The notes below the pieces were generated by a model. It was not told where the DNA came from and searched no databases. It saw only the letters and a program-made list of their open reading frames with translations. A stretch of 28,072 nucleotides of DNA from CAZGCA01 sp964524145 (GTDB taxonomy: Bacteria > Hydrogenedentota > CAZGCA01), in NCBI GenBank assembly GCA_964524145.1, contig CAZGCA010000077.1:1-28072 (forward strand), written 5' to 3'. A program made the position numbers and the translations under genes. Position 1 is the first letter of the stretch; each line of letters opens with the position of its first letter. Positions 16,369 to 23,426 of the stretch are shown in pieces.

Positions 16369-16788
16369 TTATGGATTCTGAAACACCTTACTCAAGTGGA
16401 TACTCTTGGCGTATTTCAGAAGAGATGCGATGCTAATGGAAACTGCTGTTCTGAGCAGCGTCAAACGGTTCTTCTCGTCGTAGTAGTTGATGAGCTTACC
16501 TTCCCAGATTCTCTGCTCGGCCAGGGGAATATATATGTTTTGGGTGGTTCCTGTCAACCCTGCTGCACGGACGAGACGCTGCGGATTGTCCGTAAACCGT
16601 AGGCGGCGGGCGCTGGACAGACGCCAGAGAGGAGTCGGGTACGTCCCGGTGCATCCTTCTCTTGAAGGCCGCTGACTGGCACAAGACGCCCCTGCCACAA
16701 CGAGCCTTCTGCAATGTTACCCACGCGACCCGCATGTATTTACCCCAAGACAGCCTCGGCTGGTTTCCGGCGTTCCATTCTGCATCCT
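16369..16788 (-). other. 420-bp gene-poor leader region upstream of the FadD-type ligase
   Basis: No confident gene. The part nearest the ligase (16369-16520) is richer in A/T than its surroundings and is open on the minus strand with gene-like codons. It encodes ...NYYDEKNRLTLLRTAV and a continuing helix-like peptide ending in a TAA that abuts the ligase ribosome-binding site. It lacks an ATG, GTG or TTG start with a proper binding site inside that stretch, and the ligase promoter lies at its upstream end. It may be an untranslated leader or a decayed gene end. The remainder (16560-16788) shows nothing recognisable. Confidence 0.3.
16528..16557 (-). promoter_or_regulatory. Near-consensus sigma-70 promoter for the ligase-hydrolase unit
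   Basis: Minus-strand TTGACA (16552-16557), an 18-base spacer, then TATATT (16528-16533), giving a predicted start near 16520. The -35 matches all six consensus bases and the -10 matches five. It implies a leader of about 160 nt before the ligase ATG, long enough to hold regulatory structure or a short ORF. Confidence 0.6.
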
Positions 16789-17478
16789 CTAAAAACCTGG
16801 TCGTTTGAGGAACATATGGTAGCTGTGTGAAGTGTAAAGCGCTGCCAACGGGTTGTGCCCGGTGACGCGGTCCTTCGCTGCAAGCACCGTGGTCATCGCC
16901 TTTGCATGTTTGAGAAAAAGCGAGTCATGGCCCACACACAACCCCAGCAAAACATTCAAGTCAGTACCGGCGCGGTTCAGAACCTTTGCCTGTAGAATCG
17001 GGTTGCAGGCCGACTCAGGCATGCCGATCCGTATCTTCTCTTCCTCCTTTACTCCCAGCTCCTCCTTGGCCATTCGTCCCACCTTGCAGACCACGCTCAA
17101 CACGTCGAATCCCTGCGCTGTGAAGACGTCGTGCGCTAGTCGCGCTTCCCGGGCCAACCCAACGCAGAAAGCAAGGCCAAGTTTTTTCGCGCCGATCTTG
17201 TGGGCGAATTCGCATATCTCCTGTATTCTGGTCTTCCCGCAACGGGGAACATAGGGTTGCTTGTCCCTTTCGAGGTAACACTCCGCTTCCTGTATCGACG
17301 CCAGACGCGCGAACTCCTTCACTTCCTCGTCCGCGTAAACACGTCGCGCCTCTTCTGCCAGGCCTTCGAGGTTCTTTGTCGGGCAAAACGAAGGCCCCTC
17401 ACCCGACTCCGTGAAGCAGGCTCTCGACAGAAAGTCCACACCGCACACTGCGCACTTAGGTCCTTTGGTATCATTCAT
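16789..17478 (-). CDS. DUF1847 domain-containing cysteine-rich protein
   Basis: A 229-residue protein that I recognise as the DUF1847 family, common in anaerobes and of unknown function. The N terminus carries C9-x2-C12, C21 and C32, a likely metal site. Further cysteines occur in YVPRCGKTRIQEICEFA, LAFCVGLAREA and VVCKVGR, and the family-typical C-terminal block reads NVLLGLCVGHDSLFLKHAKA. The many conserved Cys residues suggest a metal- or redox-linked enzyme or sensor. There is no signal peptide. The ribosome-binding site is weak (GGGAAGGGA about 15 bases upstream), so the start is less certain. It lies between the thiolase and ligase units on the same strand without clear coupling. Confidence 0.85.
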   Translation of the reverse strand: MNDTKGPKCAVCGVDFLSRACFTESGEGPSFCPTKNLEGLAEEARRVYADEEVKEFARLASIQEAECYLERDKQPYVPRCGKTRIQEICEFAHKIGAKKLGLAFCVGLAREARLAHDVFTAQGFDVLSVVCKVGRMAKEELGVKEEEKIRIGMPESACNPILQAKVLNRAGTDLNVLLGLCVGHDSLFLKHAKAMTTVLAAKDRVTGHNPLAALYTSHSYHMFLKRPGF

Positions 17479-17744
17479 AGTAGCATAGTCCCTTCCCAGG
17501 GTTGTGGGATATCACGTCGCCCACTGCACACTCGTTACGACGCCTCCGTGAGACGTTCTTCCCGAGCAACGCGCTTCTTGTCCCGCTTTTGCCAGAATAC
17601 AGATCAGCTGGTTCAGTCTGAAGCGCAGCACGTTTGCGTGTTCTGCGCTACAAACCAGACTTCTGCCTATCGAGAATGATGTCGAGTCCCTGTTTCGGCA
17701 TCGTTCGCGGTGTGGAACGTACCATTCCTGGCCCCGTGCGGAAC

Positions 17745-19019
17745 CTACGTTCGCTCAATGATTGCGGCAACCGCCATGCCGCCGCCCGTGCACAACGTTA
17801 TAAGAGCCCTGGACAGATCCTGGCGCTCAAGCTCGTCCAGCGCTGTACCAAACAGAACCGCGCCGGTGCCTCCGAGCGGGTGTCCCAGCGCTATTGCACC
17901 GCCGTTCACGTTGACTTTCGTCCGGTCGATTCCGAGCTCGCGGATCACCAGCAACGGCACGGTGGCAAAGGCCTCGTTGATTTCGAACAGGTCGATATCG
18001 CCCACGGTCATTCCAGCCTTTTTCAGAACGTTCTTCGAGGCGCGGACCGGACCGGTCAACATGATCACCGGCTCATCCCCGACCGAGGCTGTCGCGAGTA
18101 TCCTGCAGCGCGGTTTGAGACCAGCCTCCTTCGCTTTCTGTTCGCTCATCACAAGCGCAACCGCCGCGCCGTCGACGATGCCCGAGGAGTTCCCGGCCGT
18201 ATGAACGTGGTTGATCTCCTTTACCTCGGGATATCTCTCGAGGGCATACTTGTCGTACATCGGGCCCAGAGGTGCGAACGCTGGTTTCAGGTTCCCCAAC
18301 ACCTCGAGGGTGCTGTCAGGCCTCGGGTGTTCATCATGGTCGAGGATAACCGTGCCATTAGCATCCTTCACCGGCACTATACCCCTGTCGAAACGCGCCT
18401 CGTCCGCAGCGACCTTTGCCTTCTGCTGGCTCTCGAGCGCAAACTGGTCGACGTCTTCCCGCGAGAACCCTTCCCTGGTGGCGATCAGGTCCGCGCTGAT
18501 TCCTTGCGGTACAAGCGGGTGTTTCTGGAAAAGATCCGGGTTGTACGCCGTGAGCAGCCCCGTCAAGTCGGGGTCGTCATCCGTCGGCAAGTACATCGGA
18601 TTGCGAGACATCGATTCCACGCCGCCCCCGACCACCACGCTCTGCTGGTCAGCCACTACCATCGCGTGACCGAACGTGATCGCCTGCAAACCCGACCCGC
18701 AGAACCTGTTGAGCATCACGCCGGGAATGTGTTCAGGCCAATCGGCGGCCAAAACGCTCAGGCGCGCCACACACTGGTCCTGCTCACCGCCGCCATACTT
18801 CAACTGCCCGTCGACGTTGACCGCCCGGCGCATCTGGACGGCGCCCATGTACACATCCTCCACATCCGCAGGGTCGAACCCCGGGTTGCGATCTACGAGC
18901 GCCCTCAAACATGTCGCTATCAGTTCCTGTGGATGGACCCCTGACAGCGTGCCCTGCAACGCTCGTCGCGCCTCGCCGCGCGGGGTGCGGCACGCATCAA
19001 TCACAACTGCATTCGCCAT
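17745..19019 (-). CDS. Thiolase family protein (acetyl-CoA acyltransferase)
   Basis: A 424-residue thiolase, which cleaves 3-ketoacyl-CoA with CoA or condenses two acyl-CoAs. The acyl-accepting Cys is C107 in NRFCGSG. EINEAFATVP, GGAIALGHPLGGTGA (H380) and CTGGGMAVAA (C410) complete the active site. The length is slightly above the usual 390-400 because of an insertion around residues 68-82 (NVDGQLKYGGGEQDQ). The frame is open 34 codons further upstream, but the ATG at 19019 has GGAGGAAG at proper spacing and matches the family N terminus (VVIDACRTPRG). It is divergent from the FAH gene, with a promoter of its own. It supports beta-oxidation-like or ketoacyl metabolism of the acids activated by the neighbouring ligases. 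Confidence 0.96.
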   Translation of the reverse strand: MANAVVIDACRTPRGEARRALQGTLSGVHPQELIATCLRALVDRNPGFDPADVEDVYMGAVQMRRAVNVDGQLKYGGGEQDQCVARLSVLAADWPEHIPGVMLNRFCGSGLQAITFGHAMVVADQQSVVVGGGVESMSRNPMYLPTDDDPDLTGLLTAYNPDLFQKHPLVPQGISADLIATREGFSREDVDQFALESQQKAKVAADEARFDRGIVPVKDANGTVILDHDEHPRPDSTLEVLGNLKPAFAPLGPMYDKYALERYPEVKEINHVHTAGNSSGIVDGAAVALVMSEQKAKEAGLKPRCRILATASVGDEPVIMLTGPVRASKNVLKKAGMTVGDIDLFEINEAFATVPLLVIRELGIDRTKVNVNGGAIALGHPLGGTGAVLFGTALDELERQDLSRALITLCTGGGMAVAAIIERT

Positions 19020-19104
19020 CGTACTTCCTCCGTTCCGTTGCCCATGCTCCGTCGATGTTGTCGTGTTTGTGACAACAACCATCCTTTCTACAGCGTTGGC
19101 CTCT

Positions 19105-19134
19105 AGTATATGGCGCACCATTGACTCCAGTCAA
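19105..19134 (-). promoter_or_regulatory. Thiolase promoter with overlapping TTGACT dyad
   Basis: Minus-strand TTGACT (19129-19134), an 18-base spacer, TATACT (19105-19110); start near 19098, leader about 80 nt. A perfect short palindrome, TTGACT-CC-AGTCAA (19121-19134), coincides with the -35 box and could bind a dimeric repressor. Confidence 0.6.
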
Positions 19135-19302
19135 ATGTCTCGATCTGCCTGTCAAGGCGTATCGCGGCCCTCCCCTGCTTGCTGCATCTTGGATGTTGAG
19201 GTCAGTCCTAATAGCGGGGGGTCGTGGGAATGCGGATAACCCTGGCGGTGTATCCACATGAGGACATTTCTAAAGAGTCTGGACACAGAGTGGATGCATC
19301 CG

Positions 19303-19332
19303 TTGACTTTCCACTGCGGTAGTTGTTAGAAT
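19303..19332 (+). promoter_or_regulatory. Promoter for the FAH family hydrolase gene
   Basis: TTGACT (19303-19308), an 18-base spacer, TAGAAT (19327-19332), both 5/6 to consensus; start near 19339 and a leader of about 40 nt. It is divergent from the thiolase promoter, with about 170 bp between the two -35 boxes in which I see no other gene. Confidence 0.6.
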
Positions 19333-19379
19333 CGCTTAGAGTCCTAATGAATTCTCGACAACAGGGAGAAGGGTGTTCC

Positions 19380-20201
19380 ATGAAGATCCTACGGTACATT
19401 GGAGAACGTAACAAGGAATTCTACGGCAAACTGGTTAGCGGAGAAAGTGTCAAGCCGATCGAGGGAGACATATTCGGGGATTTCTCAGAAGCAGACCGGG
19501 CGATAAAGCGTTCGTCGATCAAGAGGATGCTGCCGCCGGTGGACCCTCCGGACGTGATAGCGATCGGGCTCAACTACAAAGCGCACGCTGACGAAAGCGG
19601 TTCGCCGTACCCGTCGGCTCCGGCGATATTTCTCAAGGCGACTTCATCGGTTATAGGGCCTGAAGAGAAGATCGTATTGCCCCACACGGCGCCCGACGAA
19701 GTGGACTACGAAGCGGAACTTGCTGTGGTAATAGGGAGAACCGCGCACAACGTCGCGCCACGTGAGGCTGCCGACTATATACTGGGGTACACGTGTGCGA
19801 ACGACGTGAGCGCAAGAGACTGCCAGACTCGGCTCGATCGCCAATGGGCGCGGGCAAAGTCGTTCGACACGTTCTGCCCGATAGGGCCTTGCATAGCCTC
19901 CGACATAGACCCAAACAGTCAACACATAGAGTTGAAGCTGAACGGTGAAGTCATGCAGGACTCGAATACCAGCGACCTCATATTTCCCGTCTACGAGTTG
20001 GTGAGTTACGTTTCGATGAACATGACGCTGCGTCCGGGAACGGTCATTCTGACCGGCACGCCGTCGGGTGTCGGCTTCACGCGGAACCCTCCCGTCTTCC
20101 TGAGACCGGGCGACACCGTGGAAGTGGTCATAGACGGTATAGGCACGCTCACCAACACGGTCGTCGCGGAAGAGCCGCCCAAAAACAAGGACTCTGCCTG
20201 A
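19380..20201 (+). CDS. Fumarylacetoacetate hydrolase (FAH) family protein
   Basis: A 273-residue FAH-superfamily enzyme; members hydrolyse or decarboxylate beta-diketone and 2-oxo acids, or hydrate dienoates. After a short N-terminal domain come GLNYKAHADE (63-72) and FLKATSSVIGP. The metal ligands are E111 and E113 (YEAELAVVIGR) with D142 (CANDVSARD). The segment LDRQWARAKSFDTFCPIGP (152-170), TNTSDLIFPVYELV-like helix and GTVILTGTPSGVGF are typical of FAHD1/2-hydroxyhepta-2,4-diene-1,7-dioate isomerase relatives. The start is taken at 19380 because GGAGAAGGG precedes it and the family N terminus begins there. The role is likely C-C bond cleavage or decarboxylation at the end of a cyclic or sugar-acid degradation route; the exact substrate is unknown. 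Confidence 0.94.
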   Translation: MKILRYIGERNKEFYGKLVSGESVKPIEGDIFGDFSEADRAIKRSSIKRMLPPVDPPDVIAIGLNYKAHADESGSPYPSAPAIFLKATSSVIGPEEKIVLPHTAPDEVDYEAELAVVIGRTAHNVAPREAADYILGYTCANDVSARDCQTRLDRQWARAKSFDTFCPIGPCIASDIDPNSQHIELKLNGEVMQDSNTSDLIFPVYELVSYVSMNMTLRPGTVILTGTPSGVGFTRNPPVFLRPGDTVEVVIDGIGTLTNTVVAEEPPKNKDSA

Positions 20202-20227
20202 CTCGTCAGGTGTTTTGCCACAGATGC

Positions 20228-20242
20228 TCTGCCGCTGGCAGA
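20228..20242. terminator. Short hairpin after the FAH gene, weak terminator candidate
   Basis: TCTGCC-GCT-GGCAGA, a perfect 6-bp stem 26 bp past the FAH stop codon. No T tract follows on the plus strand, so factor-independent termination is doubtful. Confidence 0.3.
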
Positions 20243-20258
20243 ATGCAAAATGCAAAAC

Positions 20259-20424
20259 CGACAACCGACAACGCAAAATGGATTGCCTTGTCGCGATTCG
20301 GTGATCTTTCCCTCTGACGTTGCTCTGAAGCAGGCTTTCGGGCTAGGGTTTAGTGTTCTGAAACGTCACGTTATGAACCCTCGGGTTAGCCGTTTCCTGG
20401 TTTATTTTGCGTTGTCAGTTGTCA
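20259..20424. repeat. Inverted repeat with heptameric arms around a 124-bp centre
   Basis: A 21-bp left arm (20259-20279) and right arm (20404-20424) are inverted copies matching at 19 positions. Each arm consists of ACAACYG-type heptamers ending in ACAACGCAAAAT. The 124-bp centre (20280-20403) has no gene. The right arm lies inside the 3' end of the cyclase gene and includes part of its stop codon region. It resembles a small non-autonomous repeat insertion. There is no transposase and I could not see a target-site duplication. Confidence 0.65.
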
Positions 20425-21169
20425 GTTTGTGATTGTCCGTTTCCCAGGGCTCTTCAACAGCGTATACGCGCGCGGGAGCCGCCTCGCGGCCAACAAGCTT
20501 GAGGGGCGCGAGAAAAACCTGAACCACCGGGTTTCTTATCTCGCCGAGGTTGCACAACCCCTCGAGTAGCACGCGATTACCATCCGGATGAAGCAGCACA
20601 ATGTCGTGTACCTCGCCCGGCCCGAACGAGCACGTGAAGTCCGATCCTATGTACCGTGCTCCTTCGTCCATCAGAAGCATCGCAGCGTCGATGTCGAGAC
20701 AGGGGCCCGGCTCCGCGCGGAAATCCGGTTCGAACCAGCGGTCGTTCCAACCCGTACGGATCAGCACGCCCCAGACGATTCCGCGGTCGGGCGAATGAGC
20801 GGTCCTGAGCATAGAGAGGGTGCGCCCGACCTCTTCTCGAGTTATGCGCTCACCCGACCTGCATCCCATAAAATCCAGCATGTACGCCGCAGTGAGGGTT
20901 AGTTCCGGGAAAAGCGCGTCGCTCGACGCCGAATCCGGAAACGCGGCGTCCGGGCAGATTCGCGCCCCATCACGGGCGAGATGGCTCGGATAGTCCATGT
21001 GAGTGCCTGCGTGCGCGCTCATCGTCAGACCGGTGGCAGAGAACCTGTCACGATCATAGGTCTTCGTCTCGCGGAAAGAGACGTCCAGGTGGCCCGGTAT
21101 CCCGGAGAACATTCCCTCCTTCACCGGCAGGCTGAGATCGATTATCCGCCATCGGTTTGCAAAGTCCAT
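20402..21169 (-). CDS. Cyclase family protein (kynurenine formamidase-like)
   Basis: A 255-residue metal-dependent hydrolase of the cyclase/KynB family, which opens amides or lactone-like rings such as N-formylkynurenine or isatin. The signature HAGTHMDYPSH (53-63) supplies the metal-binding His and Asp residues. IRTGWNDRWF, GARYIGSDF and LLEGLCNLGEI follow in family order. The ATG at 21169 is chosen over 21220 because GGAGG lies eight bases before it and WRIIDLSLPVKEG is the family start. The last residues, DNHKLTTDNAK, are encoded by the right arm of an inverted repeat and are probably a non-native tail gained when the repeat landed at the 3' end. It is convergent with the FAH gene and divergent from the methyltransferase gene. 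Confidence 0.92.
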   Translation of the reverse strand: MDFANRWRIIDLSLPVKEGMFSGIPGHLDVSFRETKTYDRDRFSATGLTMSAHAGTHMDYPSHLARDGARICPDAAFPDSASSDALFPELTLTAAYMLDFMGCRSGERITREEVGRTLSMLRTAHSPDRGIVWGVLIRTGWNDRWFEPDFRAEPGPCLDIDAAMLLMDEGARYIGSDFTCSFGPGEVHDIVLLHPDGNRVLLEGLCNLGEIRNPVVQVFLAPLKLVGREAAPARVYAVEEPWETDNHKLTTDNAK

Positions 21170-21261
21170 CAGACCGTCCTCCGCCCGGTGTTGATTGTCG
21201 TCGCTCGTCTCTGGTACCATTGCCGATATCGAATCTTCACTCGTAGTGCCGGAACAAACAC

Positions 21262-21816
21262 ATGGTCATCCCGAGAATCGAAGTTGTCCGCGACCGCGAA
21301 ATCACGGCCGAAGAGTTTCTGACAAAACCGCGCAATCCGGTTCGCGCACTACTCGATAACATCCGCAGCGCGTTCAACGTCGGCTCGATATTCCGGACGT
21401 CCGACGCCGCGCTCGTCGAGCGGCTGTACCTCAGCGGGATAACGGCATACCCGCCCAACCAGAAACTCGACAAGACCGCGCTCGGTTCCATCCCGTACGT
21501 CCCGTGGGAGCACTACGAGAACGCCATCGACGCTGTCCGGGCCGCTCGTGCCGATGGTTACACCATAGTCTCGTTGGAACCTTCGCCGGCCAGCGTCGAC
21601 TACTTCCGGTTCCGGTTCCCCGAGCGAAGCTGCATCGTTGTGGGCCACGAGATCGCCGGCGTGTCCAAAGAGGTTATCTCCGCAAGCGACGCCGTCGTCC
21701 GCATACCCATGTCAGGCTACAAGAACACCATCAACGTTGCCACTGCGTTTGGTATTGTCCTGTTCGAGGTGCTCCGTCAGCACCGGCCCGGCGCCGGTAC
21801 GTCAACCGGGAACTAG
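21262..21816 (+). CDS. TrmH/SpoU family RNA methyltransferase
   Basis: A 184-residue SPOUT-class methyltransferase that 2'-O-methylates tRNA or rRNA with S-adenosylmethionine. All three SpoU motifs are visible: NIRSAFNVGSIFRT (33-46), IVVGHEIAGVS (125-135) and the knot-forming IPMSGYKNTINVATAFGIVL (148-167). In motif 3 INVATAFG replaces the commoner LNVSVAAG. It is the short form without an N-terminal RNA-binding extension. No strong ribosome-binding site is visible before the ATG, so the start is chosen by family length. Its TAG stop shares the palindrome CTAG (21813-21816) with the stop of the opposing gene. Confidence 0.93.
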   Translation: MVIPRIEVVRDREITAEEFLTKPRNPVRALLDNIRSAFNVGSIFRTSDAALVERLYLSGITAYPPNQKLDKTALGSIPYVPWEHYENAIDAVRAARADGYTIVSLEPSPASVDYFRFRFPERSCIVVGHEIAGVSKEVISASDAVVRIPMSGYKNTINVATAFGIVLFEVLRQHRPGAGTSTGN

Positions 21817-23315
21817 CGCAACAGGTTGTCAACCGGAGCATAGTTGTCGGTGAGCACCGGAAGATTCCTGACGTTCATCGGTTCGGGCTCACATAACGAA
21901 AGCTGTTCCACAAACGTGGCAGGCAAACGGAGCTTCCGCTCGTTGAGCAGTTCCTGTCCTCGCGCCGCTATCTCCGAGACGGAAAACCGGGTCTCGAGCT
22001 TTGTTGCGCATAGAACGACATTCTCGCTCGTTCTCACGGGGAACGCGTACACGTTCGGGAAGGTTTCCTGCATTGTCGCAAAGAGCGACCGGACGATCTT
22101 GTCGCCCCAGCCGACGACGTTACCGATGACATTGTATATCAGCACCCCGTTCGGGGCAAGATGCCGGTCGACCTCGCTGAAGAACTCGACGGTTGCCATG
22201 TGGAACGGTATGTGGGCCCCGTAAGGGCTCGATGAGTACGCGTCCACGACTATCAGGTCGTAACGCTTCTTGGACCGTCTAAGAAACACGCGGCCGTCCT
22301 CTATGGTGACGTTAAGCCTCGGAGAGTTTGGCAGGTAGAAGTACTTCTTCGCGACTTTGAGGACGACGGGGTCGATCTCGGCCACGTCTATTTGCGCTTC
22401 GGGATAGTCCTTGAGGAACTGTTTGGGGCCCGAGCCGCCGCCCAGCCCCAGGAACAGCACGTCGCGTATCTCCGGATTAAAGACGAACCCCGCGTTGAAG
22501 TAATCGCAGTACTCGAACGCGCCGGAATAGAGGTCCCCGAGCGACATCTTGCTCTGCCATGCATCATCGAACCGCAACACCCTTTGTCTGCCGATGTCCT
22601 CAACGAGGATGTTGTGGTAGAGCGAGTCGCGCCGGAACAACACTTTTCTCGGCGCGACTGACGTGGCGGCCATGGCCGACGGCAGTAACAGCAAGCTGGC
22701 TGCAACCACGGCAACCGCGGCTCGTTTCCGGACCACCAACAGAATGAGTATGCCGGTCAGGAACAGCGCCACGCCCCACCGCACTATCACTTCACGCACG
22801 CCGTACAACGGTATCAGATAGAACGCCGTGGCAAGGGTTCCCAGTATGCTTCCCGCCGTCGAGATCGCGTAGACGCTCCCGACCGTTTTGCCCGCCGTTT
22901 TGAGAGTCCTCATAAGCACGCGGGAGGCGAACGCTGGTACTGCGCCCATGACGAAGCACGCCGGGAAGAAGACCATCGATGCAAGTATCGGGTCGATGTT
23001 CTGGCCAAACCTCCGCGTGACTATCGCCGATGAGACCGGGTTCGCGATCTCTTGAATTACCAGAAAGAAAAACCCCGCAAGCAGGAATAAGGCCGCATAC
23101 AGCTTTATTGTCGGCATCCTATCCGCCAGGGTGCCTCCCACGTAGTACCCGACGCCTATGGCCGCGAGGACAACGCTTATCACGCTGGCCCATACGAGAA
23201 TGGAACTGCCAAAATACACCTGCAAAACTCTCGCGCCGAGTATCTCCAACGACATCATTGCCGCGCCCGATACAAACACCGTCACCAGAACCATCGCAAT
23301 GCTCAGCTTGCCCAT
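21813..23315 (-). CDS. Membrane-anchored spermidine synthase-like methyltransferase-fold protein
   Basis: A 500-residue fusion of an N-terminal membrane domain (about six to seven helices, residues 5-215, including SLEILGARVLQVYFGSSILV) and a C-terminal cytoplasmic Rossmann domain of the spermidine synthase type. The latter has LFLGLGGGSGPKQFL (287-301) for the aminopropyl/methyl donor, EIDP (313-316), EDGRVFL (339-345) and DLIVVDAYSSSPYGAHIP (353-370). Such fusions are widespread and their substrate is not established; polyamine synthesis is only one option. GGTGAGAG precedes the ATG. It converges with the RNA methyltransferase, overlapping it by four bases at the stop codons. Confidence 0.92.
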   Translation of the reverse strand: MGKLSIAMVLVTVFVSGAAMMSLEILGARVLQVYFGSSILVWASVISVVLAAIGVGYYVGGTLADRMPTIKLYAALFLLAGFFFLVIQEIANPVSSAIVTRRFGQNIDPILASMVFFPACFVMGAVPAFASRVLMRTLKTAGKTVGSVYAISTAGSILGTLATAFYLIPLYGVREVIVRWGVALFLTGILILLVVRKRAAVAVVAASLLLLPSAMAATSVAPRKVLFRRDSLYHNILVEDIGRQRVLRFDDAWQSKMSLGDLYSGAFEYCDYFNAGFVFNPEIRDVLFLGLGGGSGPKQFLKDYPEAQIDVAEIDPVVLKVAKKYFYLPNSPRLNVTIEDGRVFLRRSKKRYDLIVVDAYSSSPYGAHIPFHMATVEFFSEVDRHLAPNGVLIYNVIGNVVGWGDKIVRSLFATMQETFPNVYAFPVRTSENVVLCATKLETRFSVSEIAARGQELLNERKLRLPATFVEQLSLCEPEPMNVRNLPVLTDNYAPVDNLLR

Positions 23316-23426
23316 CTCTCACCATTATTACCCGAAAAGACCCCAAAAATCAAGTATCTCGGCTCTTCCTCAACACAAATCGGCGAAGTCGTCGCGCGAT
23401 CTTGCATGATCAGGGACGTTGCAGGC

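Noticed and set aside
17634..18944. 436-codon plus-strand frame antisense to the thiolase
   Set aside because: Shadow frame; the thiolase is complete with all catalytic residues.
494..20201. A non-phosphorylative L-fucose or L-rhamnose type pathway (enolase-superfamily dehydratase, SDR, FAH hydrolase)
   Set aside because: The three families occur, but they are up to about 18 kb apart in separate transcription units, the dehydratase is exported, and no sugar dehydrogenase, lactonase or sugar transporter is present.
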